The notes below the pieces were generated by a model. That model worked only from the letters and a program-made list of their open reading frames with translations. It was not told the DNA's origin and made no database searches. The position numbers and the translations under genes were made by a program. From JBOFGK01 sp051649085 (GTDB lineage Bacteria; Bacillota_I; Bacilli_A; UBA3375), in the NCBI GenBank assembly GCA_051649085.1, contig JBOFGK010000044.1, positions 19,965 to 83,964 on the forward strand: a stretch of 64,000 nucleotides of DNA, in the 5' to 3' direction. Shown here in pieces: positions 35,070 to 43,220 of this stretch (its first letter is position 1; the number at the start of each line of letters is the position of its first letter).

Positions 35070-35504
35070 ATGAAACGTGGTTTTGAACGCATATCGGGTT
35101 ATACTGATAACATTTTACCAACTAGAGGAACAAAAAAATCAGCAGGCTATGATTTTTATACAACGAGTAAAATAAATTTATTTGCTGGTGAAACTAAATT
35201 AATAAAAACAGGAATTAAAGCATATATGCAAGATGATGAAGTTTTAGAATTATATATTAGATCATCAATGGGAATCAAAAAAGGATTAAGACTTGTAAAT
35301 TGTGTTGGAATTATCGATGCAGATTACTATAATAATCCAGATAATGAAGGGCATATTATGATTGGTGTGAAAAACGAGAGTGATGTTGAAGTTGAAATCG
35401 AAGAGGGTGAAAGAATTGCTCAGGGAATTTTTAAAAAATACTTAATCATTGATAACGATCTAGCAGAAGCTGAACGTATTGGTGGAATTGGTTCAACTAA
35501 ATAA
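35070..35504 (+). CDS. dut: dUTP diphosphatase
   Basis: 144 residues from the ATG at 35070, chosen for the GGAG at 35061. The five trimeric dUTPase motifs are visible in order: AGYDFYT, RSSMGIKKGL, VGIIDADYYNNPDNEG, EEGERIAQGIF and the C-terminal arm ERIGGIGSTK. It hydrolyses dUTP to dUMP, keeping uracil out of DNA and supplying thymidylate synthesis. It is followed without a gap by a VanZ-like gene. This could be a prophage-type dUTPase in principle, but no phage genes surround it. Confidence 0.93.
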   Translation: MKRGFERISGYTDNILPTRGTKKSAGYDFYTTSKINLFAGETKLIKTGIKAYMQDDEVLELYIRSSMGIKKGLRLVNCVGIIDADYYNNPDNEGHIMIGVKNESDVEVEIEEGERIAQGIFKKYLIIDNDLAEAERIGGIGSTK

Positions 35505-36077
35505 ATGAAAAAATTCTTTCTAGTTATTGGAACAGTTTATACATTTCTTTATTTTTGGAAAATTACAGATTATGTAGATGTTTATATAGGTGAATCAACA
35601 ATTAAAGATTTCGTTCTGTGGTTGATTTCAATATTGTTTATTCAAATAATTTATTTTATAGTTAAAGAAAAATCATTTCGTAGTGGATTCAATCGACATC
35701 GATTTCAATTTGTTATCCTATATATATTATTCTTATTAATGGCTTTTTTCGGAAAAGATATTTCATACGAAGGGGCAACGCTTGTTAATTTTGATTTGTT
35801 TCCATTAGAAGCAAATATGAATTCCAATGAGCGAATTTTTGGTGTCATTGCAAATATAGTCATTCTAATACCATCTGGGGTGATGTTACATCGCTATAAG
35901 CTTGGTTTTCTGTATATGTTAGTTGTTATTTTTGCAGTTGAAACTCTTCAATATATATTACGTGTCGGAATTTTTGATGTTCAAGATATTTTTTTCAATA
36001 TGATTGGATTTTGTCTTGGAGTATTTCTAATTAAAGTGTTTCTATTAATGACAGGTGAATATTCACGTAAAAAATAG
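35505..36077 (+). CDS. VanZ-like membrane protein
   Basis: 190 residues with about five membrane helices. FDLFPLEA at about 100, NIVILIPSGVMLHR and the C-terminal VETLQYILRVGIFDVQDIFFNMIGFCLG are the usual VanZ-family blocks. VanZ proteins are linked to low-level glycopeptide tolerance in some bacteria but their biochemical role is unsettled. The ATG directly follows the dut stop (TAAATG), so it is translated from the same transcript. Confidence 0.8.
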   Translation: MKKFFLVIGTVYTFLYFWKITDYVDVYIGESTIKDFVLWLISILFIQIIYFIVKEKSFRSGFNRHRFQFVILYILFLLMAFFGKDISYEGATLVNFDLFPLEANMNSNERIFGVIANIVILIPSGVMLHRYKLGFLYMLVVIFAVETLQYILRVGIFDVQDIFFNMIGFCLGVFLIKVFLLMTGEYSRKK

Positions 36078-36126
36078 TTTACTTTAAATGAGATAATCAT
36101 TAAAATATTAAATAATAAAATTAAGG

Positions 36127-36150
36127 CGGAGCATATGTTGCTTCGTTTTT
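36127..36150 (+). terminator. Terminator after the dut-vanZ unit
   Basis: CGGAGCA and TGCTTCG (one G-T pair) around TATGT, followed by six T. Confidence 0.8.
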
Positions 36151-36484
36151 TAATTATCTAAAACTACGTTATTACACGTAAGTGATACGAAAAAACACTG
36201 AAAGAACATAAAAAAATGTTAATTACCTATTTATTTTTGATTAAAACTGTATATTATGATATAGTATGTTTGTAATGGGTTTTCATTTGCATAATAAAAT
36301 TTCAAAATATTTTACATAAAATTGAAAAAGAAGAAAATAATTTTATTTATATTTGAGTGTATGATAATAGCAACAAATGGTTTTTCTTTTGAGGTAATAG
36401 AAGCTGAACGTGTACTCAAAATAGTTTGGTGAAATGGAAAACAAAAAGAGGAGTAAAAGCCTCTATTATACTTTGGGGAGTGAT
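36151..36484 (+). promoter_or_regulatory. Promoter and long leader of the first bacteriocin-type ABC pair
   Basis: TTGATT at 36237-36242 and TG-A-TATAGT with the hexamer at 36260-36265, spacer 17, give a clear sigma-A promoter. The leader is then about 210 bases. Inside it, TTTTGAG (36387-36393) can pair with CTCAAAA (36415-36421), and AGAGG/CCTCT bracket the region just before the ribosome site. I recognise no known riboswitch in it. Confidence 0.6.
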
Positions 36485-38491
36485 ATGAAAAAAATAAAAA
36501 TTTCAGTAATTGCTATTTTTCTTGGTGTATTAGTGTCTGTGGTTTTCCAAATGCAAACTGCAGAGTTTCAGAAAAATGTTTTTTCTAATAGGCAGATTGT
36601 TGTATTGAAAAAAGAGCAAACAGTTTCTAATAAAGAGTTTGTAAATCAACTTTTAGCTAGTAAAGTTGATATATTAATTCGGGTTGCAAGTCTAAATAAT
36701 GAAAAACTGGAATCAAATTACTATTTTAGTAATCTAAATTATGCAAATGACTATTTAAAGGGACAACCAATTAATGGATGTTATAAGCAAAGTAACAATC
36801 AGTTAAATTTACCAACAATTGATGCAAGTAATATTAATTTATGTGAATTAAATAAATTAGGTAGTGAACCATTTAATCTTGAAAATACTGATGTATATTA
36901 TCTAGGTAATGAAAAAGATGTGAAAAATTCATTGATTGCAAATGGCTTGAAAATAAATGAACAACTAATTGCGTTTTCTCAAGTTCCAGCACCTGAAATA
37001 TTTTATATTTTAATTACTCTTTTCTTTTTCTTAATTTTGATATTAATTAATATTTTCTACACAATTCAAAATAGTAAAAGAATTGGAATATATAAATTAA
37101 ATGGTTTAAAAACAGGTAGTGTTTTGTTTGATGAATTCATTAAAGACATTATTTCATATATACTAATATTTCTTATAGTTACTTCTCTTGCAATTCTTTA
37201 TTTATTTTGGATAGATTCAATTAGTAGTTTTAAAAATATTTTCTTAACTTTCGTCACATATTCGATTACAGCACTAGTGATTTCTGAATTGTTTTTATTG
37301 ATAATCACAGTATATTATTATCAAAAAACAAAAATAGTTGAAATACTTAAAAACAAAATGAATTTTTCACTTGCAAACTTCTTTTTGATGTTTTTTAAAT
37401 ATGTCTTTACAATAATTGGGATTGGGGGAATCTTTTTTACGTTCAATCTTGCAATTCAAAATAGTGAATTAAATAAAAATGTGAATAAATTTTCTGAAAT
37501 AGGAAATTATTACACAATTTCAGAAAATTTTGGGACTGAAAATTGTATATCGTCAAAAGATGAATGCTCTACAAGGTATGCAAAATTTTATGAAAAGTTT
37601 AATAAAGAAATGGATGGAATTTTAGTTGATAGTTCCAATTTGAATACTGAATATTGTAAATCAAACCCAATTGAATGTACAATGGATGTCAATAAAAATT
37701 ATTTACAAAAAAATAATGTGGTACTTGCAGATGGAACACCTTTTGATCCAGCTACACTAAATGATACAGATGGATATGTTTTAATTCCAGAAAAATTCAA
37801 AAAATATGAAGAGCAAATAGTTGATAGGCGGTCTCAAATAGATGAAATGGACAAATCTTTAAAAATGAAGCCGATTTATATCCAAAACGATCAAACTTTT
37901 TTTACATATCGAACAGAAGGTAGCATTCTAAATGCAGTTAATCCAATTGTATATGTAACAGAAGCACTAAATCCAATTTATTTATCATCAATAATAGGTA
38001 ATTATTCAGGTGACTATTTTGTAAAAGCAAATAATGAAGAAGAAGTAAAACGTGGTTTAAAAGAAATGAACATACTCGATACTCAAGTAAAAGATGTATA
38101 CTTAAAGCAAAGTGCTTTTTCATCAGCAATTACTGAAAATGATGCAAATCAAAAAAAAATATTTGCTTTTTCGCTAATAAACATTTTAATAATTACAATG
38201 ATTATTTACTTTAATCAAAAATTAAAACTCAAACGTGATCAAAAAACCAATTATATAAAACGGATTTTAGGGTTTGAAGCTAAAGACATTTATCGACGAT
38301 ATTTCTTTGAGACATTTATTTTATATGGATTGTTATTAGTAATTACATTAATTTCTGTAATAATTTTAAAAGATAATTATTTCTGGCTTTTAATTGTGCT
38401 TTTTGTTGGATTGTTGGAAATACTGTATAAAGTTTTTTTAATAAGTACTATAACAAAAACAAATAATACTATAATAAAAGGAGCGGAATGA
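36485..38491 (+). CDS. Bacteriocin-associated ABC permease (FtsX-like), unit 1
   Basis: 668 residues from the ATG at 36485, chosen because GGGGAG precedes it; an in-frame ATG at 36434 has no such site. There is an N-terminal helix, an external domain (about 35-190), a helix cluster (IFYILITLFFFLILILINIFYTIQNSKRIGIYKLNG...), a second external domain with several cysteines, then C-terminal helices. The KRxGIYKLNG segment after a helix is typical of the bacteriocin-associated integral membrane proteins found with lactococcin-972-type exporters. ATGA overlap with the ATPase gene at 38488. It probably exports or confers immunity to a peptide; no bacteriocin gene was recognised beside it. Confidence 0.75.
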   Translation: MKKIKISVIAIFLGVLVSVVFQMQTAEFQKNVFSNRQIVVLKKEQTVSNKEFVNQLLASKVDILIRVASLNNEKLESNYYFSNLNYANDYLKGQPINGCYKQSNNQLNLPTIDASNINLCELNKLGSEPFNLENTDVYYLGNEKDVKNSLIANGLKINEQLIAFSQVPAPEIFYILITLFFFLILILINIFYTIQNSKRIGIYKLNGLKTGSVLFDEFIKDIISYILIFLIVTSLAILYLFWIDSISSFKNIFLTFVTYSITALVISELFLLIITVYYYQKTKIVEILKNKMNFSLANFFLMFFKYVFTIIGIGGIFFTFNLAIQNSELNKNVNKFSEIGNYYTISENFGTENCISSKDECSTRYAKFYEKFNKEMDGILVDSSNLNTEYCKSNPIECTMDVNKNYLQKNNVVLADGTPFDPATLNDTDGYVLIPEKFKKYEEQIVDRRSQIDEMDKSLKMKPIYIQNDQTFFTYRTEGSILNAVNPIVYVTEALNPIYLSSIIGNYSGDYFVKANNEEEVKRGLKEMNILDTQVKDVYLKQSAFSSAITENDANQKKIFAFSLINILIITMIIYFNQKLKLKRDQKTNYIKRILGFEAKDIYRRYFFETFILYGLLLVITLISVIILKDNYFWLLIVLFVGLLEILYKVFLISTITKTNNTIIKGAE

Positions 38492-39111
38492 TAAACTTAA
38501 AAAATATTAATAAGATGTATGGAAAACGTACTATCTTCGATAACTATTCATTACAAATTAACCGTGGAGAATTAGTTGCTATTGTTGGAAAAAGTGGAAA
38601 AGGAAAAAGTACACTTTTAAATATTATTGGTGGACTTGAAGATGTTGATTCTGGGGAAATAATAATTGATAATACAGAAATCAAATCAAGTAAAGCTAAG
38701 AAAATACTTTTACGTGAAAAAATTTCTTATTTATTTCAAAATTATGCATTGATTGAATCTGAAACGGTTTTGAATAATTTGTTATTAGCTGTTAGATACA
38801 AACGAAAAACAAAGAAAGAAAAAATTATACTTATTTCAAAAGCCTTAAAAATTGTTGGTCTAGAAGGAATTGAAAACGAAAAAATATACAATTTAAGTGG
38901 TGGTGAACAACAACGAGTTGCAATGGCAAGGTTAATAATTAAAGATAGTCGAATTATTTTAGCAGATGAGCCAACAGGTAATTTAGATTTTGACAATGCA
39001 AAGATTATTTTTGCTTTACTTAAAAAACTAAATACAAAAGGGAAAACAGTTATTATTGTAACCCATGACTTAGAGCTTGCAAATAAATGTAAGCGAGTAA
39101 TTGAGTTATAG
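38488..39111 (+). CDS. ABC transporter ATPase, unit 1
   Basis: 207 residues, one nucleotide-binding domain. Walker A GKSGKGKS (34-41), Q-loop LFQNYAL, signature LSGGE (136-140), Walker B ILADE (157-161), H-loop THD. Size and sequence fit the LolD/MacB-like ATPases, including the lactococcin-972 export group. Its start overlaps the permease stop by 4 bases (ATGA), so they form a two-subunit transporter. Confidence 0.9.
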   Translation: MINLKNINKMYGKRTIFDNYSLQINRGELVAIVGKSGKGKSTLLNIIGGLEDVDSGEIIIDNTEIKSSKAKKILLREKISYLFQNYALIESETVLNNLLLAVRYKRKTKKEKIILISKALKIVGLEGIENEKIYNLSGGEQQRVAMARLIIKDSRIILADEPTGNLDFDNAKIIFALLKKLNTKGKTVIIVTHDLELANKCKRVIEL

Positions 39112-39177
39112 CAATTTAAGTGTGAACTTCCATCATTTAAAAGAAACAGATAAAAAAGAACTAGCACTGTAACAATT

Positions 39178-39262
39178 TGAACTGTACCCATAAAAATAGA
39201 AGATAAATAAAAGAGTTTAAATACACATTAAATGTCATTCCACTTCGTGGAGTGTCTTTTTT
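39178..39262 (-). pseudogene. Remnant of an IS3-family element (transposase tail and terminal repeat)
   Basis: The sequence from TGAACTGTACCC to GTGTCTTTTTT matches the element at 63868 for about 85 bases, including AAATAAAAGAGTTTAA and CATTCCACTTCGTGG. On the minus strand it reads KKTLHEVE-stop-HLMCI-stop, against KQKMTPHEVECHIMCS-stop at 63908; the Cys codon has become TGA. Nothing of the rest of the transposase is left. Confidence 0.75.
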
Positions 39263-39356
39263 GTTAATTATAGTATAGCAATACTGATAAAAATATAATC
39301 CGCATTAAACATTTTATTTATTAATCGATAATTTATTGTATCAATTGAGTATTCCA

Positions 39357-39650
39357 TTATTTTTTTGTTACATTTCTTGAAATGAAAAATGCAACTACCT
39401 CGATAAATAATAAAAGTATTGTAAACATTGTTGCAAAAACATTTAAAGCATTTTTGTATAGACCAAATTCCATTGTGGTTACTCCATCTACACCTGTCTG
39501 TGCATTAAAATAAAGTGCATTATAAAGTGTTGTTCTTAGTCCATCATCAGAACTACTAAATAGCATCAATAGAAATGCTACCACAAATATTATAAAGACA
39601 AATATGAGTGCTGAAATGATTATTGATATATGCATATTAAAATTTTTCAT
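39357..39650 (-). CDS. Small two-helix membrane protein of unknown function
   Basis: 97 residues on the minus strand, GGAGG upstream of the ATG. Two hydrophobic helices (about 8-31 and 70-90) flank an external loop with SSSDDGLRTT and NAQTGVDGVTT; the C terminus ends RNVTKK. I do not recognise a family. TATAAT on the minus strand (39684-39679) is a plausible -10. It lies between the IS remnant and ispG and is not obviously in an operon. Confidence 0.6.
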   Translation of the reverse strand: MKNFNMHISIIISALIFVFIIFVVAFLLMLFSSSDDGLRTTLYNALYFNAQTGVDGVTTMEFGLYKNALNVFATMFTILLLFIEVVAFFISRNVTKK

Positions 39651-39856
39651 TTTTTTTCCTCCAAATATTTTTTTTCTTATTATACTACAATAATACCATT
39701 GTTATAAACATTTTACTTTAGATATTTTTCGGCACTTTGCAAAAATATTTTAATGTTGTTATATATGAACAAGTAAAAATAAACGAAATATTTAGGTTCT
39801 ATGTCAAGTGATGGGGGATAAATGATGCCCTATATTTTATACAACATACTTTCATC

Positions 39857-39888
39857 AAAAAAAAACGACTCGATTAGATCGAATCGTT
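39857..39888 (-). terminator. Terminator of ispG
   Basis: On the minus strand AACGATTCGAT-CTA-ATCGAGTCGTT (one T-G pair) is followed by eight T. Confidence 0.88.
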
Positions 39889-39928
39889 ATTATTCTTAAT
39901 AATATATATTTAAGCAATAAACCTGAAA

Positions 39929-41026
39929 TTAATGATTTTCTGGTAATGTTCCGGTAGTTAAATATGTTTGTTCTAATTTTAAAATCTCTACTTTTAAAGT
40001 TTCAACAATTTCATTTTCTGGAATTTTTCCAACAAATTCACCTTTTTTGATTAAAAGACCTTCACTTTTTCCACAAGCAATTCCAATATGTGCCTCTTTA
40101 GCTTCACCTGGTCCATTAACCGCACAACCTAAAATAGCAACTTTAATTGGAGCTTTAACTGTTTGTAGGAAATCTTCTAACTGGTGAGCAAGAGGAATCA
40201 TATCAACTTCAATTCGTCCACAAGTTGGACAAGAAATTAATGTTGGCATATTGTTAATTAAACCATAGTTTTTCAAAATTTCTCGTCCGACTTTAATTTC
40301 TTCAACTGGATTTTCTGATAAAGAAATACGAACTGTTGAACCAATTCCCAGTTTAAGTAAATGTCCAAGACCCATTGCTGACTTAATTGTTCCACCAAAT
40401 TTTGTTCCAGATTCAGTAATTCCTAAATGGAGTGGGTAATTAAACGCTTTTGCACCAAGCGTATAGGCCTCAATTCCTAAATCAAGGTTTGAAGCTTTTA
40501 AAGAAATGATAATGTCGTGAAAATCTAAACCTTCTAAAATATCGACATGATATTTGGCAGATTCGATCATTCCTTCAGCTGTTGGATAACCATATTTTTC
40601 TAAAATGTGTTTTTCTAAACTTCCGGCATTAACTCCAATTCTAATCGGAATTTTTTTTTCTTTACAAGCTAAAACAACCGCTTTAACACGTTCGTCGTTT
40701 CCAATATTTCCTGGATTAATTCGAATCTTATCAACACCAGCTTCAATGGCTGCAAGTGCAATTCGATAGTCAAAGTGAATATCTGCAACAATTGGAATAG
40801 TAATTTGTGCTTTTATTGCTTTAATCGCCTGAGCATCTTCAAGTGTTGGGCAGGCTACACGAATAATTTCACAACCAGCCTCTTCTAGTTCTAAAATTTG
40901 TTTAACTGTGGCCTCGACATCAGCAGTTTTAGTAGTAGTCATACTTTGTAAAATTACAGTATCTGCACCACCTATCTGAATATCTTTGACCATTACAGGA
41001 CGGGTATTTTTTCGATGATTTAACAT
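39929..41026 (-). CDS. ispG: 4-hydroxy-3-methylbut-2-enyl diphosphate synthase (IspG)
   Basis: 365 residues. The TIM-barrel part begins ILQSMTTTKTADVEATVKQI, and the C-terminal iron-sulfur part has SCPTCGR and LGCAVNGPGEA, the three cysteines that hold the [4Fe-4S] cluster. It reduces methylerythritol cyclodiphosphate to HMBPP, so this organism makes isoprenoids by the MEP pathway. AGGAGG precedes the start. Single-gene unit, divergent from sodA. Confidence 0.95.
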   Translation of the reverse strand: MLNHRKNTRPVMVKDIQIGGADTVILQSMTTTKTADVEATVKQILELEEAGCEIIRVACPTLEDAQAIKAIKAQITIPIVADIHFDYRIALAAIEAGVDKIRINPGNIGNDERVKAVVLACKEKKIPIRIGVNAGSLEKHILEKYGYPTAEGMIESAKYHVDILEGLDFHDIIISLKASNLDLGIEAYTLGAKAFNYPLHLGITESGTKFGGTIKSAMGLGHLLKLGIGSTVRISLSENPVEEIKVGREILKNYGLINNMPTLISCPTCGRIEVDMIPLAHQLEDFLQTVKAPIKVAILGCAVNGPGEAKEAHIGIACGKSEGLLIKKGEFVGKIPENEIVETLKVEILKLEQTYLTTGTLPENH

Positions 41027-41141
41027 TAAATCGCCTCCTCATATAATATTTTACCATACTTTCAAGTTTTTTAAGTAATAAAGTATAATTTTCTGAAATA
41101 TATTATATAATATAATTGTTAAAAAAAATGGAGGAATATAA

Positions 41142-41744
41142 ATGATTGAATTAATTAAATTACCATATGCATATGATGCATTGGAACCAGTTTTAGATAA
41201 AGAAACAATGGAAATTCACCATTCGAAGCACCACAATACTTATGTGACGAATGTGAAAAATGCTATTACAGGAACTGAGCATGAAGGAAAAAGTTTAGAA
41301 GAATTATTGACGTCAATTGATAGTCTTGATGCTTCAATTCAAACAGTAATTAGAAATAATGCAGGTGGAGTTCACAACCATAACTTATTTTTCACAAGTT
41401 TAACACCGGGTGGATCAAAATTACCAAGCGGTGCTTTAGCGACAGCAATTGATGCTAAATTTGGAAGCCTTGAAAACTTAGTAGAAGAATTAAAAAAAGG
41501 TGGAGTTTCTCGTTTTGGATCAGGTTGGTCTTGGCTAGTTGTAAATAACGGAGAATTAGAAGTTATGACTACTCCAAATCAAGATTCACCAATCATGGAA
41601 GGAAAAACACCAATTTTCGGAATCGATGTTTGGGAACATGCATATTACTTGAAATTCCAAAACCGTCGTCCAGATTATCTTACAGCAATTTTTGATGTAG
41701 TTTGTTGGGAAACAGTTGCTAAAAGATTTGAAGAAGCAAACTAG
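41142..41744 (+). CDS. sodA: Superoxide dismutase (Fe/Mn family)
   Basis: 200 residues. Metal ligands are seen in HHSKHHNTYV (N-terminal histidines) and DVWEHAYYLKFQNRRPDY (Asp and His), with GSGWSWLV between. It converts superoxide to peroxide and oxygen. Whether it uses Mn or Fe cannot be fixed by eye. GGAGG precedes the ATG; the start region MIELIKLPYAYDALEP is normal. The small conserved gene at 41753 follows within 9 bases. Confidence 0.95.
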   Translation: MIELIKLPYAYDALEPVLDKETMEIHHSKHHNTYVTNVKNAITGTEHEGKSLEELLTSIDSLDASIQTVIRNNAGGVHNHNLFFTSLTPGGSKLPSGALATAIDAKFGSLENLVEELKKGGVSRFGSGWSWLVVNNGELEVMTTPNQDSPIMEGKTPIFGIDVWEHAYYLKFQNRRPDYLTAIFDVVCWETVAKRFEEAN

Positions 41745-41752
41745 GAGTTTCA

Positions 41753-42145
41753 TTGGATTTTTCAAAATTAAAATTAAAAACAGAAAAAATTGTCGGTTTT
41801 AACCTTGAAGAAGAACTTACAGAACAATTAAAAGCAATATTTGAAATTTCACCAAAAGTAAACGCTGAAGAGCAATTACCTGTTATTGCTTTTGCAAAAA
41901 CAACTAATGATATTGCTGTGCTTAATGATCAATTTGATGTACTTTCTGACGAGTTTGATCAAATAATTTGGGTTATTTATCCAAAAGGAACTTCAAAGAA
42001 ATATAAAGGTCAAGTTGAAATTAATCGTAACTCGTTTTTTCAAGCATTTGAAAACCTTGGAATAACTGCAGTAAGTAATGTTGCAATCGATGAAGATTTA
42101 TCAGCAATCCGTTTTAGATTCAGAAAATATAGTAGTAAAAAATAA
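41753..42145 (+). CDS. Conserved small cytoplasmic protein, unknown (DUF3052-like)
   Basis: 130 residues, TTG start after CTAGGAGTTTCA, a good ribosome site at the sodA stop. No membrane helix. IIWVIYPKGTSKKYKGQVEINRNS followed by AVSNVAIDEDLSAIRFR resembles the layout of DUF3052 proteins (a strand ending in W/Y-hydrophobic-PKG, later VxxSxVxI...SxxRFR), but that match is from memory and weak. Co-transcription with sodA is likely from the 8-base gap; function unknown. Confidence 0.7.
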   Translation: MDFSKLKLKTEKIVGFNLEEELTEQLKAIFEISPKVNAEEQLPVIAFAKTTNDIAVLNDQFDVLSDEFDQIIWVIYPKGTSKKYKGQVEINRNSFFQAFENLGITAVSNVAIDEDLSAIRFRFRKYSSKK

Positions 42146-42202
42146 ACTTAAGTAAAATTAAGATTTAAAAAATGAAAATAGTATTTAAGATTAAAAAAAT
42201 AT

Positions 42203-42252
42203 AAAAAGAGCATATCCTAAAAGTTTTAATGGCTTGGGATATGCTCTCTTTT
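42203..42252. terminator. Bidirectional terminator between the sodA unit and gntR
   Basis: AGAGCATATCC (42207-42217) and GGATATGCTCT (42237-42247) form a perfect 11-bp stem, with A-rich sequence on the left and a short T run on the right, so it can serve the convergent genes on both strands. Confidence 0.85.
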
Positions 42253-42339
42253 CAATCATCATGACTAATTGATCAATAGAAGTTAATTAAAAAAACTTAA
42301 AAATTGAGGTCTAACACATTGGTATTTAATATTTACAAA

Positions 42340-43038
42340 TTAATCAAAATAAGTAATATTTTTAAAGTTAAATGTTCGATAATTATATTTCGTAATTGAA
42401 TATTGAAAGCGTGTTTCATCATCCAAATAAGCAAGTTGTTCTAAAACAACCATTACTTCATTTGTAGAAACATCAAGAATTAAATAATCATTATCATCAG
42501 CTAAGCAAGTTGAGAAATAATCATGAGTTCTCGAAATCTTTAAATTTAACTGGTTAGTAATATATTCATAGATAGAATCTGCACAAATTTCCAGTGTAAG
42601 TTTAGGAATTATTTGAACAGGAATATATGAATGTTCGTAGCGATTTGGTTGATTGTCCAAATAGCGAACACGAATAATTTCATAAACTTCTGCCTCTTTT
42701 TCAATTTGCAATAACTCTGCAACATCATGAGGACAAGTAATAACTCTAAATCTAAAAACTTCTGTTCGATAATTTGTATTAATATGGCTCTTTTTGAACC
42801 CGTGCATCTTTCTTTCATACTTAGAACTTAAAATATTCACTTCTTTAATATAAATACCACTCCCCTGTTGCTTAAAAATAATATTTTCTTCAACAAGTAA
42901 ATTCAATGCATGCTTGATAGTAATTTTACTAACATTATATTGTTCAACAAGTTGATTTTCAGTCGGTAGTTTATTTGTATAAGTTCCTTTTATAATTTTT
43001 TCGCGTAAATCATCGGCAACAATTAAATATTTTTTCAT
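42340..43038 (-). CDS. GntR-family transcriptional regulator (HutC type)
   Basis: 232 residues from the ATG at 43038; the in-frame TTG at 43050 has the GGAGG inside its coding part. N-terminal winged helix: LREKIIKGTYTNKLPTENQLVEQYNVSKITIKHALNLLVEENIIFKQQGSGIYI, then a UTRA ligand-binding domain (about 85-230, YEIIRVRYLDNQP, EHSYIPVQIIPKL). It is divergent from the GH1 gene with palindromic sites between them, so it most likely controls beta-glucoside use and itself. A phosphorylated sugar is the usual effector type; here that is inference. Confidence 0.9.
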   Translation of the reverse strand: MKKYLIVADDLREKIIKGTYTNKLPTENQLVEQYNVSKITIKHALNLLVEENIIFKQQGSGIYIKEVNILSSKYERKMHGFKKSHINTNYRTEVFRFRVITCPHDVAELLQIEKEAEVYEIIRVRYLDNQPNRYEHSYIPVQIIPKLTLEICADSIYEYITNQLNLKISRTHDYFSTCLADDNDYLILDVSTNEVMVVLEQLAYLDDETRFQYSITKYNYRTFNFKNITYFD

Positions 43039-43056
43039 TAATACCTCCAACCATAA

Positions 43057-43097
43057 AATTGGTTATGAAATGTTATAATTGATTATAACCAATTATA
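43057..43097. promoter_or_regulatory. GntR operator region
   Basis: AATTGGTTAT (43057-43066) and ATAACCAATT (43085-43094) are perfect inverted repeats. In addition 43077-43094 alone is a near-perfect 18-bp palindrome (AATTGATTATAACCAATT). The latter overlaps the minus-strand TATAAT (43097-43092), the likely gntR -10, so binding would repress gntR. Confidence 0.7.
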
Positions 43098-43220
43098 GCA
43101 TTTTATTTATATAGATAGGGAAAAAAATGGTTCGAATTGCACATTATGATATTATATGATACTATACAATTATTAAAACAAAGTTGTATAAAAATTCAAT
43201 TATACTAAGAAAGGTAAAAG

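Noticed and set aside
36434..36484. ATG at 36434 as start of the ABC permease
   Set aside because: No ribosome site there, while GGGGAG stands at the right distance before the ATG at 36485.
39262..39262. TGA in the IS remnant read as tryptophan (Mycoplasma code)
   Set aside because: TGA ends clearly real genes at 38491 and 45561, and Trp is written TGG throughout, so the standard bacterial code applies.
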